Shown here: in pieces, positions 20,739 to 35,015 of the stretch
Position numbering within the stretch: position 1 is the stretch's first letter
Layout of the letters: the number at the start of each line of letters is the position of its first letter
Translations under genes and position numbers: made by a program
The notes under the pieces: model-generated
Databases searched by the model: none
Seen by the model: the letters and a program-made list of their open reading frames with translations, nothing else
Told to the model about the DNA's origin: nothing
Assembly (NCBI RefSeq): GCF_000234665.1
Contig: NC_018329.1
Location: 432,489-496,488 of the forward strand
Origin: Leishmania mexicana MHOM/GT/2001/U1103
Lineage: Eukaryota; Euglenozoa; Kinetoplastea; Trypanosomatida; Trypanosomatidae
Direction of reading: 5' to 3'
DNA: 64,000 nucleotides

Positions 20739-22181
20739 TTAGCTCAAATCATCCAGCCGTAGCTTGGTCGGATCGCGGCTCTTCCTCTTGGGGCACGCCG
20801 CCATCCATATCAGCGTCAGCAACGACATGCCCAAAAAGCAGAACTCCGCCCACCTAATAGCCACGCCGATGCCGCGCAGACGCGTCACGAAGACGTTCAT
20901 CAGACCGTTGATGGCGGTCATAGTGGCATAGTCCTGGAAGGAGTGAACAACAAAGTAGATTACGGCGTAGGAGGTGATCAGGAGAAGGCTCACATTGAAC
21001 AGGAAGGCGTTCACGAGCGTGTCATGCTTCTTCATTGGGTGTATCTGGAAGAAGACAAGGCGCAGCCCCAGCGCAATCTGCCCCTGGAACGTCGACCACG
21101 TGAGGTAGAAGGCAAGGACCCCGTAGGCGCAGACGCCGCACAACGCGAAGGCGTCGTTGAGGCGTAGCAGCAGCGTGTTGAGAAACGGGTCCGCGTCGAA
21201 GGTGTTGTAGACGAAAATCTGCAGGCACCACATGACCGCCGTGACGATGCACACGACCCCTAGCGCCAGCTTGCCATACACAATGAAGGGCGAGCCACCG
21301 GCTTTCGTGTATGCCCAAATGAGCTGCGCCTGTTGTGCCTCCAGAAAGTACACCTCGTTGCGCAGGATATTGATCTTGTTCTTCGTGGAGCGCGAGATGC
21401 TGCCGCGGCTTTCTTGCTGCAGCCCCATGCACAGCTCCAGCATGGCGTCCGCCTTGGCCAGAATGACGGCCATCTCCTCTGCGAACTTGCTCGCGCTAAT
21501 GGCCTTGGGGCGCGACTTGAAGCCCTGGATGAGGCTCATGGGGTAGGCAACGATGCCGGCTCCGCCGTAGAAAAAGAAGAAGATCCACCCAAAGAAGCAG
21601 AGCATGCCAATGCAGTAGGTGTAGATGCTCACGGGGACGGTGACGGTCGACCTCATCGAGTCGCTCACGTAGCTGATGGCAGAGCTCTCCGGCAAGGTCA
21701 TTTGTGGGGTGCCATTGTAGGCCTGGAATGCAATGTCTGCGACGCCCTGAAAGTTGTAGCAGAGGCTCACAATAAGGATGAACAGGGCGGCGATGATAAC
21801 GGTGGAGATGACGCCGTGTGCGACCTGTGTGCCGAAGCTCGGCTTATCTGGGTCATACGCCTCGTAGAAGAACATGAAGAAGGGGCACACCACAACCGCC
21901 ATGGCAGCCATCATCCACAGCACAATTTCCCACATCAGCTGCGTATTGAGTGTTTGGGCGTACTTGTGAGCGACGGTGGGGTCTGGCGAGTTTGCGACAT
22001 CGTACGGGACGAGCAGGATGCTGCCCATAGCCAGAATGAGCCCGACACCGGCGACGGCCTTCGGCACACAGTCCCACTTCGAGTCCTCCTCCGACTGAAA
22101 GTAGATGAACGTGTAGATGGTGAGGCCGACGCAGACGAGCGCCACCAGGATGATCAGGACAATGAGCCACCAGTTGAGCAT
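20739..22181 (-). CDS. LMBR1/LMBD1-like multi-pass membrane protein
   Basis: A 480-residue integral membrane protein with about nine hydrophobic spans: near 5-27, 42-60, 84-104, 122-142, 185-212, 300-320, 340-365, 395-420 and 440-460. The topology, the first span at the extreme N-terminus, the VPYDVANSPDP loop after span 2 and the long central cytosolic loop with charged helices (about 220-285) fit the LMBR1-like family. That family includes lysosomal LMBD1 and lipocalin-receptor-like proteins. LMBD1 acts in lysosomal cobalamin export in animals; the trypanosomatid substrate is unknown. The start MLNWWLIVL was chosen over a 153-codon upstream extension, because that extension is built from the CCCACA hexamer repeat and reads as Pro-Thr low-complexity. 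The tail is basic (CPKRKSRDP). Confidence 0.85.
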   Translation of the reverse strand: MLNWWLIVLIILVALVCVGLTIYTFIYFQSEEDSKWDCVPKAVAGVGLILAMGSILLVPYDVANSPDPTVAHKYAQTLNTQLMWEIVLWMMAAMAVVVCPFFMFFYEAYDPDKPSFGTQVAHGVISTVIIAALFILIVSLCYNFQGVADIAFQAYNGTPQMTLPESSAISYVSDSMRSTVTVPVSIYTYCIGMLCFFGWIFFFFYGGAGIVAYPMSLIQGFKSRPKAISASKFAEEMAVILAKADAMLELCMGLQQESRGSISRSTKNKINILRNEVYFLEAQQAQLIWAYTKAGGSPFIVYGKLALGVVCIVTAVMWCLQIFVYNTFDADPFLNTLLLRLNDAFALCGVCAYGVLAFYLTWSTFQGQIALGLRLVFFQIHPMKKHDTLVNAFLFNVSLLLITSYAVIYFVVHSFQDYATMTAINGLMNVFVTRLRGIGVAIRWAEFCFLGMSLLTLIWMAACPKRKSRDPTKLRLDDLS

Positions 22182-22203
22182 GACTTTATGGGTAGAAGCA
22201 GGG

Positions 22204-22230
22204 CTGTTGGGGTGGGAGGGGAGGGGGGAG
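22204..22230 (-). promoter_or_regulatory. Predicted spliced-leader acceptor for the LMBR1-like gene
   Basis: The minus strand reads a C/T-rich tract (22230 to 22208) followed by CAACAG, with the AG at 22205-22204. This would leave a 22-base 5'UTR before the ATG at 22181. Prediction only. Confidence 0.5.
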
Positions 22231-22404
22231 AATGGCGCGGGAGGATGGCGACGCCGCAGCCGCTCTTTGGCTGAGGTTATACGTACACAAGAACCCACGC
22301 GTGCACGCACGGGCACAAAAACGAAGTTTGACGGAGAGAAATGGGGCAATGGGAAAAAGACGGAGATGACGCCAACGCCAGCGAAGGCGTCCTGTAAATC
22401 AGTC

Positions 22405-22494
22405 GGTGTGTGTGTGGGTGTGGGTGTGGGTGTGGGTGTGGGTGTGGGTGTGGGTGTGGGTGTGGGTGTGGGTGTGGGTGTGGGTGTGGGTGTG
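22405..22494. repeat. (TGTGGG)n hexamer microsatellite, about 13 copies
   Basis: An almost perfect array of TGTGGG, in phase from about 22413 to 22492 and preceded by a short TG run. On the transcribed strand it is CCCACA. It lies about 230 bases upstream of the LMBR1-like start, probably upstream of its splice acceptor, so it would not be in the mature mRNA of that gene. Confidence 0.95.
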
Positions 22495-24446
22495 CGTACG
22501 GCAGCGCGAGACGGCCCAAGCAAGGGCAAGAGAAAATCGAGAGAAGAGGCAGAAAAACACGTAGACACACGTGAGCCCTCCCCCTCCCTCCGAACCGATC
22601 CTCCCTCGAGCAAGCACGCCACAGGAAGGCACACACACACGCGCGCCTAGCGATGCAGCAGCAGCAGCAGCAGCACGCGAGGCCAGAGAAACACGGCAGC
22701 GAAACGAGGCCGCCTAAGCAGGATGAGCCGAGTGGGGTGGGGGAGCAATGGCGACAAGCGGAACGAGAAGAGGTGTAACGTAGCAGCTGAGATGCGTCAG
22801 TGCAGGGGTGACGGGCACGGCAGGCACCGCTCACACGCGCGCACACGCATACAGCCAGAGATGAAGTCCATTGTGAGCAGCACCAGCGGTGGGCGGCGGC
22901 GGGCGGTACAGAACGGGGTTGACGATGGAGGAGAGGGAAAAGGAAGGGACGAGCAGTGGAAAGCAAACCGGGAGAGGGGCCACGTCCACCATCAAGAAGA
23001 GTGCATGAGGGAAGGTTGGATGACTGCGCCAAGGCGGATGAGGAGGGAGCGGGCACCTCGGCACGGAAGCCATGCGGCTGCCTTGCACTCAAGCTCTCCC
23101 GCTCCCTTGGTCACTTCTTGAGCACTACTGCCACGTTCGCCGTCCCGAATCGCCTCACTCTTCCATTTCTTCGCCACGGCACTACTATCGCACAGGTGCT
23201 GAGGCGAGGTGAGGCGGGCAAGGGAGGCGCTCGCAGAGAACAGGGAAGAGGGAAAGGGGCGGCATTTCACTCCCTCCTCCCGCCCGCCCCGCTCAAGCTG
23301 TACACACGCACTCACACACATACACATGCCACATGTTTTCCGCCTGTCCTGTATTGTTGTGCAGCGGTCTTTTGTTCGTTCAGTGTCATGCATGTCCTTC
23401 TCTCCCTTTTCAGGGGGTATTCGCTGCTTACATTACTCTGGCACGTCTACACACACGCCATGACACCCAAAAACAACCCCCCACCGCCACCCCACACCAC
23501 ACACATCAACCACCCACTGACTCGAGCACTCCTTCTCAGAGATGCACAGGCATACCGTGCGCAGCACCGCACGAGCTACTCGCGGGCCACGGCGCAAACG
23601 TCGAATACGTCTTCGTGTGTGTGTGTGCGTGTGCGTGTGTGCGGTCAGAGTGAGATGAGGAGAGGGAGGGGGGCGGGGGGCGGAAGAAAATGGTATGTGT
23701 GTGTGTGTGTATCTTTACCATGGCGTGCACTCGCCTTACTATGGCTACAACTACTCTCCCTCCCTCTCCCTCTGTGTGCGTGTGTCGCTTCGGTATCATC
23801 CCTGTATGCAGAGCGACACACACACACAGAGCGAGAGCGAGAGGGAGGGAGAGAAAATAAACGGAAAGAACATGAGGACCGCATCCACAATGGAATATGA
23901 GAGAGGGAGAGCGAAAGGGACGGGAGCCACTGCCGATGCACGCGCGAACGCGCTCAGAACACCGAACACGCGCACACGTGTTGCGCACCGCCCCCTCCCC
24001 GCATGCACGCGCACGCCCGCTCCCCCGGCTCCCTCGCCATCGTCACACTAGCTCACGTACAGGTCCGCTAGAAAAGGAGAACAAACCAAGAACGGTACCG
24101 CTACCGGCCTGCTCATCAGTCCCAGCGCATCCGCGAGCGAGAGCGCAGGAGGACGAGCATAAACCCACTACAGAGAAACGTCCGACGGTTTCGATGGGAG
24201 TCCCACCACACGAACGACACGCAGCCAGACACGCGGCGACGACACAAAGAAAAACGGGTGTGAAAGCGGCCCGAGGACAAACTCCGCACCCCTCATCTTC
24301 CCTTGTACCACACGTTGCTGCCTGTGGACCAGAAAACATGTAAGAGCACGAGATACACCGCGCTCGCCACGTGGGGCATTCCGTGGCTGTCAGGCACACG
24401 CCGCCAAGCACGCAGTCGCGCACTTGCGTCTCGCGTCGCTGGCGCC

Positions 24447-24823
<377 letters not shown>

Positions 24824-24923
24824 NNNNNNNNNNNNNNNNNNNNNNNNNNNNNNNNNNNNNNNNNNNNNNNNNNNNNNNNNNNNNNNNNNNNNNNNNNNNN
24901 NNNNNNNNNNNNNNNNNNNNNNN
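24824..24923. other. Assembly gap (100 N) inside the ATP synthase beta array
   Basis: Exactly 100 N, a nominal gap size. The left edge is inside codon 401-402 of copy 1. The right edge resumes at the position equivalent to 28330 in the downstream unit. With a 3406-bp unit about 2.4 kb is missing here: 1.2 kb of coding sequence plus about 1.2 kb of spacer. Confidence 0.95.
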
Positions 24924-25537
24924 ACACACACACAACCTCACGCTTACACGTCCGTCCGCGCGCGCGAACATCCGTCATTACTACTGCTAAGTCCCAGGTG
25001 CCCACTATGGCAGTGATGTGTGTGCGTGTGAAGCTGTTTCGTTACCGTCACGTGCGTCTGCGTGCACACGTGGGCGAGCATCAGCCGACACCACCGCAGT
25101 CGCCTCACTCGACTCAGCGGTGACGCCCACACCGACAACCAACACCACCTCCGAGCACCGCTCACGTCCACAACTTCGATATCAGCAACAGCCACACCAC
25201 CTATACCAAACAAAAAAACAAAGAGAGGGTGAGAGGCAACCGCAGCGCGTGCGCCACTCCCGCTTGCGGCGCCCCTGTCTTCAGCCATGCTGGGGCACCC
25301 GCCTCCTCGGCTCGCGCCGCCATCCTCGCTTCCCCTCCCACACGTACGTGCGCGGTACGCCGCGGCCCCTTGCATTCCCTTCTCGGAAACAGACACGCTA
25401 ACACGGCGGCGCGCGCTGACGAGAAAACATGTAAGAGCACGAGATACACCGCGCTCGCCACGTGGGGCATTCCGTGGCTGTCAGGCACACGCCGCCAAGC
25501 ACGCAGTCGCGCACTTGCGTCTCGCGTCGCTGGCGCC

Positions 25538-27202
<1,665 letters not shown>

Positions 27203-27208
27203 CTATAC

Positions 27209-27231
27209 CTGAGAAGCGAGAGGGGGTGGGG
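27209..27231 (-). promoter_or_regulatory. Candidate spliced-leader acceptor for ATP synthase beta copy 2
   Basis: On the minus strand CCCCACCCCCTCTCGCTTCTC runs into AG at 27210-27209, leaving a 93-base leader. A second candidate is the AG within the 23-bp motif at 27792-27814, downstream of the 19-C run, which would give a leader of about 680 bases. Prediction only. Confidence 0.45.
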
Positions 27232-27791
27232 TACTAGGGCAGCGTGTTCCCTTACGGGGTGTGTGTGCGTTAGTGTGCGCGTATGTACAAGTCTGTCTGG
27301 GCGCGAGTCGAAGAAGAAGGGAGCAGTCGAAAGACGGAGAAGACGAGTCGGACGTCACAGACGGGCAGACAGACAGACGCCCGCGCAGAAAGCGTGAGCA
27401 GCCTGTGCACACTCGCACGGCATATTGCGGAGGTGTGACGGACGAAGACCAAGGCCCCATGCCACAACCCTGGCGGTCCGTCCCCCCCCCTCAACTAACG
27501 CTATCACGCCATTCCTTTCTTCAAGGACCTATCTGTGCACAATCGCAGGGATTGGAGGAGATAAGCGGTTAGCTCTGCACTGCTCTGAGGCTGTGGAGGG
27601 GGGAGAGCGGGTCTACGTGGCTGCCTGCCAGCTGCAGCGATGCGTTGCCATGCCTTCGAGTCTTACGGCACGTGCGTGCCTGTCTGCGTGCAGGGGCGTG
27701 CGTGGGGTGCCGTGTGTGTGCTTTGGTGAAAGGCCTTTAAAAAATCGCTTCTCTTTCCATTTTCCGAGGGGAGAGGGTTTCCTACACGCGC

Positions 27792-27814
27792 GTGCTGCAC
27801 GTTGCCATGTGTGT
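27792..27814. repeat. 23-bp sequence shared with the leader of ATP synthase beta copy 3
   Basis: This 23-bp stretch is identical to 30743-30765 although the rest of the two leader regions is unrelated. In both places it is bordered by a G-rich run on the plus strand, which is a pyrimidine tract on the transcribed strand. Read in the sense of transcription it contains GTGCAG, so it could be a conserved splice acceptor. Confidence 0.8.
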
Positions 27815-27824
27815 ATGCGTGTGT

Positions 27825-27843
27825 GGGGGGGGGGGGGGGGGGG
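27825..27843. repeat. G19 homopolymer
   Basis: Nineteen consecutive G on the plus strand, C on the transcribed strand, in the leader region of ATP synthase beta copy 2. The exact length may be unreliable. Confidence 0.9.
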
Positions 27844-28943
27844 CCTCAGTCCCTAAGTACTTTCGTGGCATGGGCCACAGACGCCGCAGTGACCCACCCA
27901 CCTACACACCTGCGCACACGCACACACGCCGCGAGACACAGACACACGGGCTCGACACGCCTACAAGACGCAGATGATGCTGCACATAATCCCAAGTTGA
28001 ATGGGGCAGGGAGTGGAGAGTAGGCGAGACAAAGGGGCCCGCGTTGCCCCACGGATCCTCCGAGAGAGGAGAGCAAAGTGAGAGATGCCACGCTCACACG
28101 ACGAGAGATAGCTGTATCACATCCCGTGCGTTCTCCAGAGAGCGGCGGGCGTCCCTCAGGCTGAGCATGCATGTACGCGTCTGTGGGCCTTGATCCCGCC
28201 AAGTGACTGAGCCAAGAGCGGCGTCGCCCAGCACCCTTCGCCTTTGCTGCTCTCTTCTCTCGCTCGCCCGCACATTGTCCTCCTCCTTTAGTCGTTGGAA
28301 GGGCCGCACACTGGGCTACGCCCCCCCCCACACACACACAACCTCACGCTTACACGTCCGTCCGCGCGCGCGAACATCCGTCATTACTACTGCTAAGTCC
28401 CAGGTGCCCACTATGGCAGTGATGTGTGTGCGTGTGAAGCTGTTTCGTTACCGTCACGTGCGTCTGCGTGCACACGTGGGCGAGCATCAGCCGACACCAC
28501 CGCAGTCGCCTCACTCGACTCAGCGGTGACGCCCACACCGACAACCAACACCACCTCCGAGCACCGCTCACGTCCACAACTTCGATATCAGCAACAGCCA
28601 CACCACCTATACCAAACAAAAAAACAAAGAGAGGGTGAGAGGCAACCGCAGCGCGTGCGCCACTCCCGCTTGCGGCGCCCCTGTCTTCAGCCATGCTGGG
28701 GCACCCGCCTCCTCGGCTCGCGCCGCCATCCTCGCTTCCCCTCCCACACGTACGTGCGCGGTACGCCGCGGCCCCTTGCATTCCCTTCTCGGAAACAGAC
28801 ACGCTAACACGGCGGCGCGCGCTGACGAGAAAACATGTAAGAGCACGAGATACACCGCGCTCGCCACGTGGGGCATTCCGTGGCTGTCAGGCACACGCCG
28901 CCAAGCACGCAGTCGCGCACTTGCGTCTCGCGTCGCTGGCGCC

Positions 28944-30982
<2,039 letters not shown>

Positions 30983-31424
30983 TCAGCCGCTCGGGGAAAG
31001 TGATGTGGAGGGATCCGAGAGCCACATCGGATCTGAGGAGAGCCTATTCGCTTGCACAGAGGGAGACTGATACACCAGCAACACGAAGCAGCGCTGGGCG
31101 GCCTGCAAGTGCGTCGGCGGGCTTGCTCATCCGTGCGCGCGTGAGTGCCGGTGTGCTGCGCAGGATGCAGATGGACGGCAGGTCCCCGGTCCCCACCCAC
31201 CACCCCACCTCCTCGCCGTCCCTCTCCGCGCACCGAAGCGGTCCCACGCGCTGAGTCTAACGTTACTTTTGGTTGGTGCGCGCTGCGGCTGTTCTTGTTG
31301 TTGAAAAAGAGAAATGACAGAAATAAAGCCAAAACAGAGAGCGACGAGAACACGAGAGCGCGCGCCCTGCGCACACGCACCAGCTGAGGCGCCAACGTTC
31401 CCCCTCTCCTCAGGCATGCCCTCT

Positions 31425-31787
31425 TCACTCGGCAGCCGGAGCAGCGGCAGCCGCATCGGTCGGGGCGGCCTGCACGATGCGCGTGTACACGCGGGTCTTG
31501 CTGGAGCACGACACCAGGCGGATAAGCTTTTCGCGGCACAACTGCTTGAGACCAGAAGCGGCGATGGAGACGGCGATCTTGAGGCGGTCGGAGATGATCG
31601 ACGGGGTGATGAGCTTGTACTTGGGCACCTCGCTGCGGAGCTTGTCGTACGTTTCCTTGTCGAACATCACGGCGTTCTGCAGAGCCTCGCGGGACTGGCC
31701 CTTGCTCCACTTCTTCGTGGTCTTCTTCGCGCCCTTGTTGGCGGCCTCCATCTTGGCCTTCTTCGTCTGACCAGCCTTCGGCGGCAT
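31425..31787 (-). CDS. RPS25: 40S ribosomal protein eS25
   Basis: Small-subunit ribosomal protein at the head of the 40S subunit, near the tRNA path. The 120-residue protein shows the family plan. A Lys-rich N-terminal extension (1-28) precedes KKWSKGQSREALQNAVMFDKETYDKL. The winged-helix core follows, with KLITPSIISDRLKIAVSIAASGLKQL (about 58-83) and GLKQLCREKLIRLV leading to TRVYTR. A short Ala/Pro-rich C-terminal tail is present. Length is normal for the family. It lies between the ATP synthase beta array and the methyltransferase gene, and the start is the only sensible ATG. Confidence 0.97.
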   Translation of the reverse strand: MPPKAGQTKKAKMEAANKGAKKTTKKWSKGQSREALQNAVMFDKETYDKLRSEVPKYKLITPSIISDRLKIAVSIAASGLKQLCREKLIRLVSCSSKTRVYTRIVQAAPTDAAAAAPAAE

Positions 31788-32471
31788 GATTACGGCAATG
31801 GGGGGGTGGGGAGGAGGACACGAGTAGGCTTCACCTCTTTAACCGTAGAACCGAAGACGGGCAAGGGCAATGGCGTGCGTTGGTGTGCGGATGGATCGTG
31901 GAGTGCGCCGTCCACACACGTTGTAGAAACAGGACAGGAGCCATGTCCCGAAGATGTGACAGGCGCGTAAAAAGCGTGAAAGGGCAGGGGCAGGGAGGCA
32001 GGTAGAAGGGTGGAAAATAATGTAAGAGGGAAGGGGGAAGTGCTGCGAGCACCAGCAGCATTCCATCGCGCACACGCATGCGCGGGTGCGTTGCACCCCG
32101 TAAGAAGGGCCTCATCCGGCGCACACGAACACCAGGCACGCACACAAGGGTAGGTGATGTGTCGATATCGTTTTCGCACTGCGCACTCGACCAACCTTTG
32201 CGGCTGCTCCGTGGTTCGTCCCCCGCTAGCCGCCGCCGCCCCCCCCCCGCAACCCCTTCCACAGCCGCGTGTGTCTGCGCGGGTGCGGAAAGGCGGGAGA
32301 ACACGATAAAACGTCTGGCGCTGAGACGACGGAGCCGCCAAGTGCGGGAGCTGCCCCCGCGCTGCGCACACACACACACACACGAACGTGAATCTCACCC
32401 CCGGTGCTTCCTGTCGATCGATGCAGCGGACGGCATGTGGAAAGGGAGAAAGGCGTACCTCTCGCTCGGGT
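31788..32471. other. Spacer between methyltransferase gene and eS25
   Basis: About 0.7 kb. A G-rich run immediately right of the eS25 ATG (31799-31815) is a C/T tract on the transcribed strand. A C-rich block is at 32238-32250 and a (CA)n run near 32366-32381. No coding frame supported. Confidence 0.6.
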
Positions 32472-35015
32472 TCAGCGACGTCGCTCTTGCAGGTAGGACG
32501 CGATGGCGCCGCCCAAGCATGCGACTACCCGCGGGTTGACGGCGTTACCAATCAGCTTGTAAACGGCACCGGACGGTATCTGGCGGAGCACTGCAGCAGG
32601 AATGGCAGCAGTGCCTGATGCAGTTACGCCGTCAGCACTTGACGAGGGCTGCGTCGTGTCGTGTGGAAGAAGGAACGTGTCCTCGATCCCTTGCAAGCGC
32701 GCGCACTCGCGCAGCGCAAAGAACCGAAGCGGTGGAGGCCGCGGCGCCGGAATTGCTGGGTTCTCTGAGCCGCCAACGCGTACATCATCGGCGCCGTCCC
32801 CTGGCTCCCGCGGCGTCTTCTCCAGTAGCATCGCCATGACCTCACGCTGCGTCAGCTCTGACGAAAAAGGCACGAACTCGGAGTACAGTTGATAGCTCGT
32901 GCGGTAGCTCCCCAGCAGGGTGCGGGCCCGCCCCTGCACATCGCACAGACGCCACAGCGGGTTCTGCCGGTACGTGCGGCTGCGTCGAACCGCCTCCCAT
33001 TGAGCGGGGGTCAGCTGAAGGTCGCCGTGTGCGGAGCTGTGGGACGCGCTCTTCTCCCCGCGTGATGTGCTCGTCGTCTCCTCCTGCATCGAGCGGCCTC
33101 GCGGTGTTGAGTGCGACGAGACCACAGTTGAGGGGGCCACAAGCAGCTCCCGGACAATGCGGTACGGCGAGTCCAGAGAAGCGGCCTTGATTCGCTGAAG
33201 GGCATCATCGACAACTCGGGCTGCAGCCGCACTTGCCTCCCCATCGTCAGCGCGAGGCAGGGCGAACTGAAAGAGGCCGTGATCAAGGGACACCCCACGT
33301 GCCGGCACCAGAGCTGAGACAGCCCGGAAGCCGAAGAAATACACGCGCCTGCGCGTCTGCGGTGTTAAGGCGCCGCCATCCACAACCACGTGGCGCACCT
33401 CGTACTCCAACGCGACATCCTCGGCGGTTGGCGTGGACAATGCCGACGTCGGGCGGCGGAGCCGAGCAAGGATCACAGCGAGCTGCGCGCCGGCCTCCAC
33501 CTCGACAAGATGCTCCACATTCTCCAGCAAGAATGCTGTCGGTCGAGTCGCAGCCAGCACCCGCACCACCTCATAGAACAACCACCCCTTGTCCGCGTGC
33601 AACCCTGCAGCGTCGCCAGCCTTGGCAAAGCTCTGGCACGGGAAGCCGCCGGTGAGCACGTCGTGCATGGGAAAGAAGGCGCTGGGTATCTCGGTGATGT
33701 CGCCGACTAGGAACGGCACAGAGCACGCTGTGGCGTCGGGGAAGCCTCCCTCCATCGCTGCGTGGTCCTCAGCTGCTGCGGAGGTGGCAGTCGACAAGGC
33801 GGTCTCGCTGCGGCAGCCGCCGCCACATTGAGTGAGGAAGCCTCTGGTGTCTTCTCTGGGATCCTCTCGCTTCGCGTTTGGCAGCTGTAGGACAGCCGGA
33901 CAGTCGTGCAGGCAGCGGTGGTTGAGTGCGTAGACGACCTGCGCAGGAAGCGCGAACTCCACGGCGAAAGAAGCACGACCACCAACGCGCTCCAGACCAC
34001 TGCGGAACATGCCAATGCCGCCAAACAACTCGGAGAACGTGAAAAACGGACTGCAGACGGCGTTGGTATCTCGAGAGAGGCCCACCGGCGGAGCGCGGCT
34101 GCGCTGGAGGGTGGCAGCCGACAGCGATGACGCACCTTCTTGCGATGATAGTGGTGCACATGAGCTGTCTGCCGCCGCCTCATCGCCTTGGGCGAGGCGG
34201 TGGTGACGCTGCAGTAATGCTGTGTGCCGCATCGCTGCGAGCGCATATGGCATCTCCGCTAGCACCGGACAGCACACCCGGTGGAACCGTCGGACGCCCC
34301 GGATGTAAGCCACTGGCGCAGATGACTGCATCAGCTCGTGTCCTTCAACACCGTCACTTTCGGTGCTGGGAGCGCCACTCGATCCATCCGAAGAGAGAAG
34401 CGCGCGAAGCTCCACCTCCGCAAACTCGCCGACTACGTGCGCCGCCATGTACAGTGGCCACCGTGTGCCCGCTCGTTCTGCACACGGGACGCGCAGCAGT
34501 GAGAGAAACTCTTCACCTTTGACGGAGTCGCGCGCTGTGATGAGCGCACACCGTTCACACATCACTGCTGAGCCAGACGCACGCGCACTAGTCGAATGCG
34601 CCTTAGACGTGGAGAGACGCGTGGGCAGAGGTGCGATGGTGCCCCTGTTTCCAGAAAGCCCTACCCTCTTCTCTGTCTGCGTGGTCATCACAAGCTTCGC
34701 TGCCTCGGCCTCGGTCGTCTCACGAAGGTGCACCAGTGTCTCCCTCAGGCCGCACGCTGTGTCCACATTAGCGCCGCCCCCATGCCCTTCAGGCGCGCTC
34801 GCCGGTAGCCTGATCTCCAGCGCATCCGCCACCTCAGCAAAGTGCTCGCCGTCGAACACAGTCACGTTACGCCCTGGCTTCAGGCGTCGGGCCGCGCGCA
34901 GCCGCGCCACGAGAGGCGCCAGCTCATGCTTCGAGCGGACCACAAAAACACCAGCTGGGTACGAAGGCGGGTAGGACCTCGCGGGGGTCACTGTCCATGC
35001 AGTGTCTCTCATCAT
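32472..35015 (-). CDS. DNMT: DNA (cytosine-5)-methyltransferase family protein
   Basis: An 847-residue C5-methyltransferase with all key motifs. Motif I, FSELFGGIGMFRSGLE, lies at about 327-342 and binds S-adenosylmethionine. Motif IV, GGFPCQSF, has catalytic Cys460. Motif VI is LLENVEHL (about 496-503) and motif VIII is QTRRRVYFFGF (553-563). A target-recognition region follows, then a C-terminal motif IX/X block with RECARLQGI and IGNAVNPRV. Residues 1-320 form an N-terminal extension with scattered Cys and no recognised reader domain. The catalytic domain carries a long insert between motifs I and IV (about 380-430). The frame also opens at a GTG one codon upstream; the ATG at 35015 is preferred. 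Trypanosomatids keep a member of this family although genomic 5-methylcytosine is reported as very low or absent, so RNA or other targets remain possible. Confidence 0.93.
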   Translation of the reverse strand: MMRDTAWTVTPARSYPPSYPAGVFVVRSKHELAPLVARLRAARRLKPGRNVTVFDGEHFAEVADALEIRLPASAPEGHGGGANVDTACGLRETLVHLRETTEAEAAKLVMTTQTEKRVGLSGNRGTIAPLPTRLSTSKAHSTSARASGSAVMCERCALITARDSVKGEEFLSLLRVPCAERAGTRWPLYMAAHVVGEFAEVELRALLSSDGSSGAPSTESDGVEGHELMQSSAPVAYIRGVRRFHRVCCPVLAEMPYALAAMRHTALLQRHHRLAQGDEAAADSSCAPLSSQEGASSLSAATLQRSRAPPVGLSRDTNAVCSPFFTFSELFGGIGMFRSGLERVGGRASFAVEFALPAQVVYALNHRCLHDCPAVLQLPNAKREDPREDTRGFLTQCGGGCRSETALSTATSAAAEDHAAMEGGFPDATACSVPFLVGDITEIPSAFFPMHDVLTGGFPCQSFAKAGDAAGLHADKGWLFYEVVRVLAATRPTAFLLENVEHLVEVEAGAQLAVILARLRRPTSALSTPTAEDVALEYEVRHVVVDGGALTPQTRRRVYFFGFRAVSALVPARGVSLDHGLFQFALPRADDGEASAAAARVVDDALQRIKAASLDSPYRIVRELLVAPSTVVSSHSTPRGRSMQEETTSTSRGEKSASHSSAHGDLQLTPAQWEAVRRSRTYRQNPLWRLCDVQGRARTLLGSYRTSYQLYSEFVPFSSELTQREVMAMLLEKTPREPGDGADDVRVGGSENPAIPAPRPPPLRFFALRECARLQGIEDTFLLPHDTTQPSSSADGVTASGTAAIPAAVLRQIPSGAVYKLIGNAVNPRVVACLGGAIASYLQERRR

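Larger units (their letters stand above)
22182..24446. other. Gene-free spacer with hexamer repeat; right part is 3'UTR of ATP synthase beta copy 1
   Basis: About 2.3 kb. Next to the LMBR1-like gene are a candidate splice acceptor and the TGTGGG array (22405-22494). Further right are a CAG run (22653-22673), (GT)n runs near 23620-23640 and 23697-23710 and (CA)n tracts. From 24331 the sequence is identical to the 3' flank of the other ATP synthase beta copies; left of 24331 it is unrelated to them. No coding frame is supported. Confidence 0.6.

Noticed and set aside
22405..22494. TGTGGG array as a telomeric or subtelomeric repeat
   Set aside because: The trypanosomatid telomere repeat is TTAGGG and the array sits inside a gene cluster.
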